64,000 nt of DNA from Hydrogenophaga sp. (GCA_016790705.1 JAEUOT010000055.1:21094-85093); one strand, 5' to 3'; numbered from the stretch's first letter, positions 17,765 to 26,753 are shown. Program-made: numbers and translations. Notes: generated by a model from the letters alone, not told the origin.

Positions 17765-17930
17765 TCAATACCCGCCTGACGACCCGGCCACCGCCTTCAC
17801 CAGCAGCGTCGACTCTCTGCTGCGCCAACGCCGGGTCGGTGGTGAGGATGCCGACGGCCTTACCGGGAGGCACGGTGGCGATGCCCTCGAGGATGACTTC
17901 CTGCACCAACCCACACATCTGACCGTTGGT
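17765..17930 (-). pseudogene. hpaI 3'-end fragment, copy 2 (decayed)
   Basis: The + strand shows tcaatacccgcctgacg, then ccgccttcaccagcagcgtcg, then gccgggtcggtggtgaggatgcc and atgccctcgaggatgac, all matching the intact hpaI 3' end in order, but with several deletions that destroy the frame. A residual peptide VILEGIAT...[12 protein letters not shown] can still be read. It represents a more degraded copy than the one at 15.25 kb. Confidence 0.75.
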
Positions 17931-17950
17931 GTCAGTCCTTGCGCTTTGCA

Positions 17951-17966
17951 CTGTTTATAAATACAG
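17951..17966. promoter_or_regulatory. Candidate LexA (SOS) box
   Basis: CTGTTTATAAATACAG fits CTGT-N8-ACAG exactly, and flanking A and T extend it to 18 bases. It includes a TATAAAT -10-like core and lies 43 bases before the VOC gene, so LexA bound here would block that promoter. Assignment rests on the consensus match and position. Confidence 0.6.
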
Positions 17967-18009
17967 TTTCAAAGCACTGCTTCATTCACCAAACCATCAG
18001 GAGGCCCCC

Positions 18010-18423
18010 ATGCTCGACCACATGACGTTCCGCGTGACCAACATCGCCCAGGCCAAGGCCTTCTACAGCGCCGCCCTGGCGCCGCTGGGTTACAGCGTCT
18101 GCTTTGAAGGGAACTACGGTTCCAACATCCTCGGCCTGGCCTACCCGGACGCCGCCGAGCCCGACGGCAAGAAGGCCGACGTCTGGTTCATCGACGGACC
18201 TTCGCCCTACGGCGGGCCGGCAGCCACCACGGGTTGCCATCTCGCGTGGCGCGCACAAAGCCGCGCACAGGTGGATGCCTTCTACAAGGCGGCCATCGCA
18301 GCAGGCGGCAAGGACAACGGCGCGCCCGGCCTGCGCCCGGACTACCACCCCAACTACTACGGCGCCTTCGTGATCGACCCCGAGGGCAACAACGTCGAAG
18401 CGGTCTGCCATCTGCCCGAGTGA
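18010..18423 (+). CDS. VOC-family (glyoxalase/bleomycin-resistance fold) protein
   Basis: 137 residues starting at ATG 18010, with CAGGAGG just before it. Single VOC-type domain: MLDHMTFRVTNIAQAKAFY at the start and YYGAFVIDPEGNNVEAVCH at the end, with His4, and Glu134 near the end, as likely metal ligands. Members act as lyases, dioxygenases or drug-binding proteins; the substrate is unknown. It is a single-gene unit between two hpaI fragments and behind a candidate SOS box. The longer open frame upstream was rejected because it would run across the box and lacks family sequence. Confidence 0.85.
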   Translation: MLDHMTFRVTNIAQAKAFYSAALAPLGYSVCFEGNYGSNILGLAYPDAAEPDGKKADVWFIDGPSPYGGPAATTGCHLAWRAQSRAQVDAFYKAAIAAGGKDNGAPGLRPDYHPNYYGAFVIDPEGNNVEAVCHLPE

Positions 18424-18437
18424 GCGGTCACAAAAAA

Positions 18438-18464
18438 TCTTCAGACGCCCGACTTTTTCTTCAG
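18438..18464. repeat. Second TCTTCAG pair, 20-bp spaced
   Basis: TCTTCAG at 18438 and 18458, preceded by an A-tract and a T-tract respectively. The second copy continues as ATTTGACC, close to the ATCTTGACC following the 17161 copy. It lies between convergent genes, where a promoter is not expected, so it may be a dispersed copy of the fic upstream repeat. Confidence 0.6.
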
Positions 18465-18491
18465 ATTTGACCCCGTCGCTGCGCAATATCT

Positions 18492-18560
18492 GCCTGACGG
18501 CGCAACCGGCACCTTTGAAGCCCCTGCACCAGACCGCTGCGCCAGGTCGGTGGTCAGGAA
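18492..18560 (-). pseudogene. hpaI 3'-end fragment, copy 3 (very short)
   Basis: gacggcgcaaccggcacct, cccctgcaccagaccgctgc and gccaggtcggtggtcagga match, in order, the last part of the intact hpaI gene with internal deletion. It is only about 70 bases long and non-coding. Same orientation as the other copies. Confidence 0.6.
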
Positions 18561-18580
18561 GTCCGAACCGGGAAGGATGT

Positions 18581-19444
18581 TCAGAACGCGCGTGCCACGC
18601 CCACCATCGCCGTCACACCATTGCGCCGGCTGACGAGGGGGCTTGCGGCGGCTTCGTCACCGAGTTGCGAGACGCCCACGTTGGCCTGCAGCGTCCAGCT
18701 TGGCGCCAGGGTGTACTCGGCACCGACGTTGAGGTCGACCTTTCGACACCCGGATTTCGGCGTGTAGACGGCCAACGAGGTGGCCTGCGCCTGGGCTGGC
18801 GTGACGCCGAAGTAGGTCTGCATGTAGTCCCGGTTGGCCCATGTCGCGCTGACCGCCATGTGCAGGGCGAGTCGGTCGGTCACAGCCCAAGGGAGGCCCA
18901 CGCTCAAGTCCGCCTGCACGCCCTTGGGGCCTCGGTTGCTCAGCGACTGTCGCGCCACCAGCATGACGGGGCCGTAGCCGATCCCGACGCCGGCTTCGGT
19001 GCCGGACTTCACCTTGCCCATGCCGCGCAGGCGCTTGTCGCCGGGCGTCGGGTCCAGTGCCGTGGGGTCCGAGTCCTTGCGTCCGGGGTCGAACTGCGCC
19101 ACCAGTGCGAGTCGGAACGGCCCCGCCTCGACGGCGTTCCAAGACAGCCCACGCTGACCGAGCTCCACGGTGCCCCAATCGTGGCTGCGGTAGCTGAGCG
19201 TCAGGTCCGGGGCCGCCAGCGTGCGGCGGTTGGGGCTGCCCTCGTAGGTGGGCACCGTCGCCACGCCCAGCCCAAGGCGACCGCTCATCCCGTAGGCCGG
19301 CTCTGGCGAGTCCGACTGCGCCTGCGCGAGCGGGCACAGCGCGAGAAGGGAGGCGGCCAGCACGGCGTGCACCACGGTGCGCGGAGTCGATGCGGGTACC
19401 TGAGCAAGGCTCGGCGAGGCGGGGAAATTCGGCGTGTGAGGCAT
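18581..19444 (-). CDS. MipA/OmpV-family outer-membrane protein
   Basis: About 287 residues from ATG 19444 (an in-frame ATG at 19477 would add 11). A signal peptide (AVLAASLLALCPLAQAQ) is followed by a beta-rich protein: YGMSGRLGLGVATVPTYEGS, alternating hydrophobic strands and terminal Phe in VGVARAF, as in OmpV/MipA barrels. Members are outer-membrane scaffolds or pore-like proteins. It is transcribed towards the VOC gene. Function beyond the family is unknown. Confidence 0.82.
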   Translation of the reverse strand: MPHTPNFPASPSLAQVPASTPRTVVHAVLAASLLALCPLAQAQSDSPEPAYGMSGRLGLGVATVPTYEGSPNRRTLAAPDLTLSYRSHDWGTVELGQRGLSWNAVEAGPFRLALVAQFDPGRKDSDPTALDPTPGDKRLRGMGKVKSGTEAGVGIGYGPVMLVARQSLSNRGPKGVQADLSVGLPWAVTDRLALHMAVSATWANRDYMQTYFGVTPAQAQATSLAVYTPKSGCRKVDLNVGAEYTLAPSWTLQANVGVSQLGDEAAASPLVSRRNGVTAMVGVARAF

Positions 19445-19549
19445 GGGTGTCTGTCGAAAAAAGGATGAAAAAGGCACACCTGCGACATCGGCAGGGTGAG
19501 CGAAGCCCGACCCTGGTCTGAACCAGGGTCTGGTGTGAGGTGGGGAAGT

Positions 19550-20263
19550 TCAGGTCGGCTTGCGGGCCACGATGAAGACCCGGAAGTCCTTGCCGCGGGT
19601 GCCGTGTCGCTCGACCGAGACGATGTTCAGGCCCTGGCGGGCCATGGCCACCTGCAATGCGTCGGCGTCGAAACACAGCACACGGGGCGCCTTGCCGAGG
19701 GCCTGCATCACGGGCACGGCCAGGTAGCGGATGAGCGGGTTCATTTCGGCGACGCAGGCCGTCTTGGAGATCAGCATGCCGCCCGGCCGCAAGGCCAGCA
19801 CCGCCTGTTGCAGCGCACGGTCAAGATCGGTCACGAGATGCAGCAGGTTGAAGGCCAGCAAGGCGTCGAATTCGCCCGGCGCCGCCACCGGTTCCTCGGC
19901 ATCGGCCAAGGCAAAGCTCAGCTGCGGCACCGGCTGGGCGGCCAGCTTCTCGCGTGCGATGGCGATCATGCGGGCCGACACATCGGTGGCCAGCAGGCGC
20001 CGGGTGAAGGGGGCCAGGCGCAACGCGGTGGTCCCGGTGCCACAGCCGATTTCCAGCACGTCCTGATCGGCCGTCAGCAGGTCTTCCACCTGCCGCAGCG
20101 TGAACTCGTAGCCGGCCATGTCGGCGATGGGGTCGGCCGCGTACTGGACGGCAATGCGGTCCCAGAAGCGGGCCTTGGGCGAGGCCGGCCCTTCAAGTTC
20201 ATCCGCGGGCGCCAGCGTCCGAAGCGGGCTGGCGCACTTCTGGTGCAAGGAAGCGTTGGACAT
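19550..20263 (-). CDS. Class I SAM-dependent methyltransferase
   Basis: 237 residues from ATG 20263. SAM-binding motif I is DVLEIGCGTGTTALRLAP, then LATDVSARM and the post-motif DALLAFNLLHLV. It resembles UbiE/methyltransferase type 11 small-molecule methylases; the substrate is unknown. Its start overlaps the stop of the upstream lipoprotein gene (ATGA), indicating translational coupling. Confidence 0.85.
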   Translation of the reverse strand: MSNASLHQKCASPLRTLAPADELEGPASPKARFWDRIAVQYAADPIADMAGYEFTLRQVEDLLTADQDVLEIGCGTGTTALRLAPFTRRLLATDVSARMIAIAREKLAAQPVPQLSFALADAEEPVAAPGEFDALLAFNLLHLVTDLDRALQQAVLALRPGGMLISKTACVAEMNPLIRYLAVPVMQALGKAPRVLCFDADALQVAMARQGLNIVSVERHGTRGKDFRVFIVARKPT

Positions 20264-20916
20264 CACCGTGCCCCCGGCTGCAACGCTGCCGCCAATGCGG
20301 CTTGCATGTCTTGCGGCAGCGTGGCCACACCCTTGACGATGCCCGGACCACCGTTGCGCCAATGCATTGAAAAAGAACGCCGCTGTTCGTTGGGCAGCTT
20401 GAATTCCTCGATGTCGAGTACGACTTCGGTTCCGCCTTCGACCAGCGCCGCGGACAAGCCGATCTTGACGACCGGCCCGAGCTCGCGAACGGTCAGGCCA
20501 ACGACTGTGTCGTAGCGCTGCGCGGCTTCGGAGGCTGCCGACTGAACGTACGGCGCGGACAGCTGCGGGACGCGGCGAACGGTGACCGATGCAAAGCAAC
20601 CCGAGTCCTGAAAAAACCGGCCAATGCCTTCGCTCGCTGCAAGCTCTCGTGCCTGAACGTCCTTCTGGTCAGCACGCCACTGCGGAGACCAGACGACCAA
20701 TGCGGTGGACGACACGTTGCACACCGGTTGCTGCGGCGAGGGCGTGAAGTTCGTGCTGGTGGTGGCAGCGCAGCCGCAGAGCGCGACAAGAGGAACAGCG
20801 GCAAGCATGGAACGCTTCAGGATGGCGTGCACGCCAGTCCGTGACGCCTGACCGCCCGCGTCGGCGGGTGGCGAGGCTTTGGCGCGAGGGGCGATAGTGG
20901 AAGACGGCATGGGCAA
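20263..20916 (-). CDS. Putative lipoprotein of unknown function
   Basis: Up to 217 residues. The lipobox-like LVALCGCAATTS follows a hydrophobic stretch, so the real start may be an internal GTG at 20832 or ATG at 20808 rather than 20916. The mature part (ALVVWSPQWRADQKDVQARELA, then DTVVGLTVRELGPVVKIG) looks like a periplasmic or envelope domain that I cannot name. Coupled to the methyltransferase by a 1-base stop/start overlap and divergent from the LysR gene at 21009. Confidence 0.7.
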   Translation of the reverse strand: MPMPSSTIAPRAKASPPADAGGQASRTGVHAILKRSMLAAVPLVALCGCAATTSTNFTPSPQQPVCNVSSTALVVWSPQWRADQKDVQARELAASEGIGRFFQDSGCFASVTVRRVPQLSAPYVQSAASEAAQRYDTVVGLTVRELGPVVKIGLSAALVEGGTEVVLDIEEFKLPNEQRRSFSMHWRNGGPGIVKGVATLPQDMQAALAAALQPGAR

Positions 20917-21008
20917 TAAAGGAAGTCGTTCGAGCAGTCAACGAATGCTATCCATGCACAACTTCGAGGGGAACTGCGGTAGATTGCAGCGAACATATAC
21001 AAATTTGC

Positions 21009-21881
21009 ATGGATAACCTCGACTGGAACCAGCTCAAGGCCTTTCTGGAGACCGCTGAAACCGGCTCGTTGTCGGCGGCCGCGCGCAAGCTGGGCCTGAC
21101 CCAGCCCACGCTGAGCCGTCAGGTGGCGGCCATCGAGCAGCGAATGGGCGTGACCCTCTTCGAGCGGGTGGGCAAGACCATGGCGCTGACGCCGACCGGG
21201 CAGGACCTGCTGGCGCATGCCCGCGCCATGGGCGCTGCTGCCGAGGCACTGGGACTGGCGGCCAGCGGCCGCTCGCAGGCGGTGGGTGGTGTGGTCTCCG
21301 TCTCGGCCACCTTCGGGATGGCCGCCCACTTCCTGGCCCCGCTGGTGCGGCAACTGCGCGAGAAGGAGCCGACCATTGCCATCGAGGTGATCGCCACCGA
21401 CACCAACAGCGACCTGCTGCGCCGGGAGGCGGACATCGCCGTCCGCCATGTCAAGCCCGATCAGCCGGACCTGATCGGCCGCTTGATCCGGGAGGCCACC
21501 GCCCACTTCTACGCGACCGAGGACTGGGTGAGGATCCACGGCCACCCGCGCCGCGCCGAAGAGGCGGCCCACCTGCCCTTCGTGGGCGCCGACCGTTCAG
21601 GCCACTTCCTGGCCTTTCTCCGCCAGCAGGGCCTGCCCCTGAGCGAGGCCAACTTCAGCTGCTACGCCGACCACTCGCTGGCGCAGTGGGCCCTGGTGCG
21701 CCAAGGCATGGGCATCGGCGCGATGGCAGACGAGATCGCCCGCGACACGCCGGGCATGGTCCAGGTGCTGGACGAGGTGCCTCCTGTGCGCTTTCCGATC
21801 TGGCTGGTCACCCACCGCGAGCTGCGCACCTCACGCCCGATACGTGTGGTGTTCGATGCGCTGGCGCAGGGCTTGGCCTGA
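21009..21881 (+). CDS. LysR-family transcriptional regulator
   Basis: 290 residues. The winged HTH is at the N terminus (LKAFLETAETGSLSAAARKL, TQPTLSRQVAAIEQRMGVTLF), followed by the effector domain. Divergent from the lipoprotein/methyltransferase pair with a 92-base intergenic region, so it probably regulates that pair. It ends 12 bases before the convergent hpaI stop, with no visible terminator between. Confidence 0.9.
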   Translation: MDNLDWNQLKAFLETAETGSLSAAARKLGLTQPTLSRQVAAIEQRMGVTLFERVGKTMALTPTGQDLLAHARAMGAAAEALGLAASGRSQAVGGVVSVSATFGMAAHFLAPLVRQLREKEPTIAIEVIATDTNSDLLRREADIAVRHVKPDQPDLIGRLIREATAHFYATEDWVRIHGHPRRAEEAAHLPFVGADRSGHFLAFLRQQGLPLSEANFSCYADHSLAQWALVRQGMGIGAMADEIARDTPGMVQVLDEVPPVRFPIWLVTHRELRTSRPIRVVFDALAQGLA

Positions 21882-21893
21882 GCCCTGAGGCGT

Positions 21894-22703
21894 TCAGTAC
21901 CCGCCCGACGGCGCAGCCGGGCCCTTCGCTGCCCCCGCACCAAACCGCTGCACCAAACCCGTCGCCGCCTTCACCAGCAGCGTCGTGTCCACGCCGACAG
22001 CGACGAACAGCGCGCCCGCGTCGAGGTACTGCTGTGCCAGCGCCGGGTCGGTGGCGAGGATGCCGGCGGCTTTGCCGGCGGCGCGCACGGTGGCGATGCC
22101 GTCGAGGATGACTTTCTGCACCTCGGGGTGGCCGGGCTGGCCGCGGTAGCCCATGCTGGCCGACAGGTCGGCCGGGCCGAAGAACACGCCATCCACGCCC
22201 TCGGTCTCGGCAATGGCCTTGAGGTTGTTCACCGCGGTCACGGTCTCGGCCTGCACCAGCAGGCACATCTGGCCGTTGGCCTGGTTGAGGTAGTCGTCGA
22301 CCTGGTTCCAGCGCGAGGCGCGCGCGAGCGCCGCGCCCATGCCGCGGATGCCTTCGGGCGGGTAGCGCATGGCCTGCACCATCAGCGCGGCCTGCTCGGC
22401 GGTGTCGATCATCGGGATCAGCAGGGTCTGCGCGCCGATGTCGAGGTATTGCTTGACGAGGGCGACGTTGGCTTCGACCACGCGCACGATGGCGTGGGTC
22501 TTGGTGTACGGCGCGACGGCGCGCAACTGGTCGAGCGTGGTGCGCGGGTCGTTGGGCGCGTGTTCGCCGTCGATGAGCAGCCAGTCGAAGCCGCAGCCGG
22601 CCAGGGCCTCGGCCACGTCGGGCGAGGCGAAGCCGACCCAGCATCCGATCTGGGGCTGGCCGGCCTTGAGGGCGTCGCGGAAGGTGTTCTGCGGAATCTT
22701 CAT
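21894..22703 (-). CDS. hpaI: 4-hydroxy-2-oxoheptane-1,7-dioate aldolase (HpcH/HpaI family)
   Basis: 269 residues, class II pyruvate aldolase. It cleaves the last homoprotocatechuate intermediate to pyruvate and succinate semialdehyde. His in [11 protein letters not shown], the metal Glu in LLVQAETV and Asp in [12 protein letters not shown] are present. Last gene of the hpa operon; its start overlaps the stop of the PanE-like gene by 4 bases. Three partial copies of its 3' end lie 3.3 to 6.6 kb downstream. Confidence 0.92.
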   Translation of the reverse strand: MKIPQNTFRDALKAGQPQIGCWVGFASPDVAEALAGCGFDWLLIDGEHAPNDPRTTLDQLRAVAPYTKTHAIVRVVEANVALVKQYLDIGAQTLLIPMIDTAEQAALMVQAMRYPPEGIRGMGAALARASRWNQVDDYLNQANGQMCLLVQAETVTAVNNLKAIAETEGVDGVFFGPADLSASMGYRGQPGHPEVQKVILDGIATVRAAGKAAGILATDPALAQQYLDAGALFVAVGVDTTLLVKAATGLVQRFGAGAAKGPAAPSGGY

Positions 22704-23731
22704 GGTGTCTTGGTCGGTTCGGGGTAGAGGCCGCGCACTTGGCCCATCAGGCGCGTGAGGCCCATGAGCGCGTCCATGGTCGGCGTGGCCACACCGAGGT
22801 GCTGGCCAATCTCGCGCACCGCGCCGACCAGGGCGTCGAGCTCGATGGGACGGCCGGCTTCCACGTCCTGCAGCATCGAGGTCTTGAAGGAGCCGAGCTT
22901 GCGCGTGACGGCGTGGCGGTCGTCGGGTTGCTGGTCGATGGGGATGCCGATGCGCGCGCCGATGGTCTGCGCCTCGCGCATCACGGCGCTGCAGAAGCCA
23001 CGCACCAGTTCGTCGTCGAGGATGCGGTCACAGGGCGCGCCGGTGATGGCCGAGACCGGGTTCATGGTCATGTTGCCCCAGAGCTTGAACCAGATGTCGC
23101 GCTGGATGCGATCGGACACGGTGACGCCGAAGCCGGCCTGCGTGAGCAGTTCGCCCAGGGCCTGCACGCGCGCAGACGTGCCGCCCGCGGGCTCGCCGAC
23201 GATGAGCTGGTTGTTCTTGATGCGTTCGATGCGCGCGGGCTGCGGCGCGGCGGCGCTGGCGTGCACCACGCAGCCGATGACCTGCGATGTCGGGATGTTC
23301 TGCGCCGTCAGGCCCAGCGGGTCCACGGCCTTGAGCTGCAGGCCCGCTGCCTCGCCCGGCAGGCCGTCGAAGAACCACCAGGGCACACCGTTCATGGCGA
23401 CCAGCACGACAGTGTTGGGGGCCATGAGCGCGCGCACGGCGGGTGCGACCTGCGGCATGGCCGGGCCCTTGACCGAGACGATCACCAGGTCCTGCACACC
23501 CAGGCTCGCCGCGTCGTCGCTGGCGTTGACCGCGACGGTGTGTTCCGCACCATCGGCGTCGACCCAGATCAGTCCGCGCTCGCGCAGCGCACGCAGGGTC
23601 TCGCCGCGCGCCACGGCCGAGAGCTGAATCTGACCAGCGGGGAGGCGCGAGCCAAGCCAGCCGGCGAACAGACCGCCGATGGCGCCGACGCCGACGACGG
23701 CGATCTTCTGGAAAACAGGCGAATCACTCAT
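22700..23731 (-). CDS. 2-dehydropantoate 2-reductase-like protein (PanE/ApbA family)
   Basis: 343 residues. N-terminal Rossmann motif [19 protein letters not shown], central NGVPWWFF and C-terminal [15 protein letters not shown], typical of ketopantoate reductases. Because it is embedded between hpaI and an aldolase gene with 4-base overlaps on both sides, a role in reducing a 2-oxo acid of aromatic catabolism is more likely than pantothenate synthesis. That role is inference. Confidence 0.82.
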   Translation of the reverse strand: MSDSPVFQKIAVVGVGAIGGLFAGWLGSRLPAGQIQLSAVARGETLRALRERGLIWVDADGAEHTVAVNASDDAASLGVQDLVIVSVKGPAMPQVAPAVRALMAPNTVVLVAMNGVPWWFFDGLPGEAAGLQLKAVDPLGLTAQNIPTSQVIGCVVHASAAAPQPARIERIKNNQLIVGEPAGGTSARVQALGELLTQAGFGVTVSDRIQRDIWFKLWGNMTMNPVSAITGAPCDRILDDELVRGFCSAVMREAQTIGARIGIPIDQQPDDRHAVTRKLGSFKTSMLQDVEAGRPIELDALVGAVREIGQHLGVATPTMDALMGLTRLMGQVRGLYPEPTKTP

Positions 23732-24489
23732 GCGCGGTAGCCCGGGTCGATGCGGTCGATCAGCCGCTGCATGGCGGCAAACGAGTCCTCACCGGCGCCG
23801 AATTTGGGGTTGAAGTTGAGCGAGTCTCGCACGCAGCCTTGCAGCGCGGCTTCGCTGATGGGCTGCAGTTCGCCGAGCGCCTGCGACGCGACTTGGATCT
23901 CGCAGGCGCGTTGCACCAGCCACATGATGTTGAAGGCCTGCGCCAGGGTGCGCCCGATGACGACGGGGCCGTGGTTGCGCAGCAGCAGCACGGGCTTTCC
24001 GCCCGAGGAGGCGAGGATGCGCGCGCCCTCGTCGCGGTGCACGGTGATGCCCTCGAAGTCGTGGTAGGCCACCTGGCCGTAGAGCTGGGCGGCGTAGAAG
24101 TTGGTGAACGAGAGGCCGTCCTTGAGGCAGCACACGGCCATGGTCGGCGTGGTGTGCACGTGCATCACGCAGTGCGCGTCGGGCAGGGTCGCGTGGATGG
24201 CGCCGTGGAAGGTGAAGCCGGCCGGGTTGATGGGCCAGTCGTCGTTGCCGATGATGTTGCCGTCGACATCGACCTTGACCAGGTTGGACGCGGTGACCTC
24301 GGTGTAGTGCAGGCCGAAGGGGTTGATGAGGAAGTGCGCGTCGGGGCCGGGCACGCGCAGCGAGATGTGGTTGTAGATCAGCTCGGCCCAGCCGAGGTGC
24401 GCGAACATGCGGTAGGCGGCGGCGAGCTGCACGCGCGCCTGCCATTCGGCGTCGCTGACACGGGCGGGTTTGAGGAAGGCGTCGGCCAT
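23728..24489 (-). CDS. Class II aldolase/adducin-domain protein
   Basis: 253 residues from ATG 24489. Zinc-binding histidines are seen in MHVHTTPTMAV and LLLRNHGPVVIG, with GWAELIYNHISLRVP near the start. Family members are fuculose-phosphate-type aldolases or decarboxylases. It stands where an hpa operon normally passes straight from hpaH to hpaI, so it may accept a side-product of the pathway. Substrate unknown. Confidence 0.85.
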   Translation of the reverse strand: MADAFLKPARVSDAEWQARVQLAAAYRMFAHLGWAELIYNHISLRVPGPDAHFLINPFGLHYTEVTASNLVKVDVDGNIIGNDDWPINPAGFTFHGAIHATLPDAHCVMHVHTTPTMAVCCLKDGLSFTNFYAAQLYGQVAYHDFEGITVHRDEGARILASSGGKPVLLLRNHGPVVIGRTLAQAFNIMWLVQRACEIQVASQALGELQPISEAALQGCVRDSLNFNPKFGAGEDSFAAMQRLIDRIDPGYRA

Positions 24490-24509
24490 GTCTTGTCTCC
24501 TTCGGTCGA

Positions 24510-25349
24510 TCAGATGAACTTGAACTTCAGGCAGCCCAGCGGGCCGTAGTCGGCCTCGAACAGGTCGCCGGCTTTCGCGGCCACGGGCCGCGTGAAGCTG
24601 CCGGCCAGCACGATCTCGCCGGCCTGCAGCGTCTCGCCCCAGGGCGCGAGCTTGTTGGCCAGCCAGGCGATGCCGATGGCAGGGTCGCCCTGCACGCCAG
24701 CAGCCAGGCCGGTCTCTTCGACCGCGCCGTTCTGCCGCAGGATGGCGCCGCACCAGGGGCGGTTGGTGCTGCGCGGGTCGGCCTTGAAAAGGTTTGGTTG
24801 ATCAGGGTCGCCCGCGCCGATCACGATGCCGGCGTTGGCCGCGTTGTCGCTGATGGTGTCGTAGACCTTGCGCATCACCTTGGTGTGGCGGTCGAACTGC
24901 TCGATGCGCGCGTCGATGATTTCGATGGCGGGCGTGATGTAGTCGGTCGCGGCCAGCACGTCTTCCACCGTGACGTTCGGGCCGGCCAGCGGCGCCTTGA
25001 GCACGAAGGCCAGCTCGACCTCGACGCGCGGGGCGATGAAGTTCTTCGCTGGAATCTCCAGCACCTCGCCGGCCTTCGCGGTGTAGAGCATGTCGTCGAG
25101 CAGCGTGCCGTAGTCGGGCTCGTCGATCTGGCTGCTGATCTGCATGGCGCGGCTGGTCAGGCCGATCTTGTGGCCGATGACTTGTCTGCCGGCGGCCTTC
25201 TCCAGCTCGACCCAGGCGCGGCCGATGCGGTAGCCGTCTTCGATGGTCATGCCGGGATGGCGTTTGGAGAAGTGCTCGACCTGGGTGCGGGTCTGCTGGG
25301 ACTGCTGCAGCTCGGCGGCGAGCTGCTGAACGAGGACGTCGTCGAACAT
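24510..25349 (-). CDS. hpaH: 2-oxo-hept-3-ene-1,7-dioate hydratase
   Basis: 279 residues, DmpE-like fold, start ATG 25349. [35 protein letters not shown] and DNAANAG show the metal site. It hydrates 2-oxohept-3-enedioate before HpaI cleavage. It is 20 bases upstream of the aldolase-family gene in transcription order and 16 bases after hpaF. Confidence 0.92.
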   Translation of the reverse strand: MFDDVLVQQLAAELQQSQQTRTQVEHFSKRHPGMTIEDGYRIGRAWVELEKAAGRQVIGHKIGLTSRAMQISSQIDEPDYGTLLDDMLYTAKAGEVLEIPAKNFIAPRVEVELAFVLKAPLAGPNVTVEDVLAATDYITPAIEIIDARIEQFDRHTKVMRKVYDTISDNAANAGIVIGAGDPDQPNLFKADPRSTNRPWCGAILRQNGAVEETGLAAGVQGDPAIGIAWLANKLAPWGETLQAGEIVLAGSFTRPVAAKAGDLFEADYGPLGCLKFKFI

Positions 25350-25365
25350 GGTTGTTTTTTCTGAT

Positions 25366-25812
25366 CTATGGCTTCTTGAAGAGCGGGTGCAGGGAACTGT
25401 TCTTGGCGTCGAAGACTTCCTGGCCTTCGTCGACCTGGACGGTGATGCCGATCGGGCGCTTGGCCAGCTGTTCGGCAAAGCGTTCCTTCACCACCGCGTT
25501 GAGCGCCTCGCCCACACGCTGGTGCACGACGGCGCTGCGGCCTTTGGCCATGCGCACGTTCATGTAGACGAAGGCGTAGTCGCTGCCCAGGCCTGCGGCC
25601 TCGCCGGCCGCGCCACCGTCGGACACGGCGCTGTGCGCGGCCGGGTAGGCCAGCACGCGCGTGCCGCCGGTGGGGAAGACCTGCTTGTCCTGCTCGTCGC
25701 GCACGGCGAGCATCGCGTCGGCCAGCGCGCGGCACAGGCCGCTCATGTCGACGCCGCCCTGCGAGGCGGGCTTGTCGAGGTTGGGGGTGTAGAGGATGAC
25801 GAGGTGGGGCAT
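25366..25812 (-). CDS. hpaF: 5-carboxymethyl-2-hydroxymuconate delta-isomerase
   Basis: 148 residues. After Met removal, Pro1 heads the protein ([12 protein letters not shown]), as in the tautomerase-superfamily CHMI enzymes. Conserved [15 protein letters not shown] and [15 protein letters not shown] segments follow. It isomerises the product of HpaE for decarboxylation. Slightly longer than typical CHMI (about 126 residues). Lies directly between hpaD and hpaH. Confidence 0.85.
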   Translation of the reverse strand: MPHLVILYTPNLDKPASQGGVDMSGLCRALADAMLAVRDEQDKQVFPTGGTRVLAYPAAHSAVSDGGAAGEAAGLGSDYAFVYMNVRMAKGRSAVVHQRVGEALNAVVKERFAEQLAKRPIGITVQVDEGQEVFDAKNSSLHPLFKKP

Positions 25813-25826
25813 GGGCTTCTCGGGGT

Positions 25827-26753
25827 TCAGAGGCGCGTGCTGACCAGGCTGAAGCCGTCGGCGGCCGAGGCCTGGGCTTTGGGAATGTCCTTGCCGGTGA
25901 CCGGCGTGACGGGGAACACGGCGTTGATCTGGCCGGTGCCGCTGGCGCCGAAGTAGGGCGTGATGACGTCCGCCTTTCCGGTGTATTCGCTCCAGCCCAG
26001 CACGCCGAGCATCATGGCGGTGTCGTGCATGAAGCCTTCGCCGTGGCCCTTGGCGGCGTACTCGGGCAGCATCTCGCAGAAGTCCTTCCACTCGCCGGCC
26101 TTCCACATGCGCACCACTTCCTGGTCGAGGTGTTCGAGGAAGGGGCTCCAGATCTTGAACGCGTACTCGGGCGCGAGGCCGTTCTGCGCGAAGCGGTGGC
26201 TGAGCGAGCCGCTGGCGAGGAAGGCGACGGTGCCGTCGTAGTGGTCTTCGACGGCCTTGCGCATGGCCCAGCCCAGGCGCGCGCTGTCGTTGAGGTAGTG
26301 CACGGTGCACAGCGCCGAGACCGAGATGGCCTTGAAGTGCTGGTCTTCGTTCATGTAGCGCATGGGCACGAGGGTGCCGTACTCGGGCTGCAGCGTGGTG
26401 GCGTGGTGGGCCAGGGTTTCGACGCCGTGTTCGATGGCGACTTTGGCGAGCAACTGGCCGAGCGCAGGGTTGCCGGGGATGGCGTAGCCCATGTTGCTGA
26501 TGAAGTGGGGCAGTTCGTTGCTGGTGTAGGTGCCTTGCCAGTGTTCGGCGCAGTTGAGGTGGTAGCTGGCGTTGACGAGCCAGTGGGTGTCGAAGACGAC
26601 GATGGTGTCGACGCCGAGTTCCTTGCAGCGGCGTGCGATTTCCTTGTGGCCGTCGATGGCGTCCTGGCGGGTGCCTTTGCGCGGGCCGTCGAGTTCGCTG
26701 AGGTACATCGAGGGGACGTGGGTGATCTTGCCGACCAGTGCTACTTTGCCCAT
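25827..26753 (-). CDS. hpaD: 3,4-dihydroxyphenylacetate 2,3-dioxygenase
   Basis: 308 residues, LigB-type extradiol dioxygenase. Iron ligands are probably in KITHVPSMYLSE and VVFDTHWLVN, with the distal Glu nearer the C terminus. It cleaves homoprotocatechuate to 5-carboxymethyl-2-hydroxymuconic semialdehyde, and hpaE encodes the next step. It is separated from hpaE by 336 non-coding bases with palindromic elements, unlike the otherwise overlapping operon. Confidence 0.93.
   Translation of the reverse strand: MGKVALVGKITHVPSMYLSELDGPRKGTRQDAIDGHKEIARRCKELGVDTIVVFDTHWLVNASYHLNCAEHWQGTYTSNELPHFISNMGYAIPGNPALGQLLAKVAIEHGVETLAHHATTLQPEYGTLVPMRYMNEDQHFKAISVSALCTVHYLNDSARLGWAMRKAVEDHYDGTVAFLASGSLSHRFAQNGLAPEYAFKIWSPFLEHLDQEVVRMWKAGEWKDFCEMLPEYAAKGHGEGFMHDTAMMLGVLGWSEYTGKADVITPYFGASGTGQINAVFPVTPVTGKDIPKAQASAADGFSLVSTRL

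Noticed and set aside
17926-18009. Longer N terminus for the VOC protein
   Set aside because: Would translate through the SOS box and hpaI remnant; the ATG at 18010 has its own ribosome site and family N terminus.
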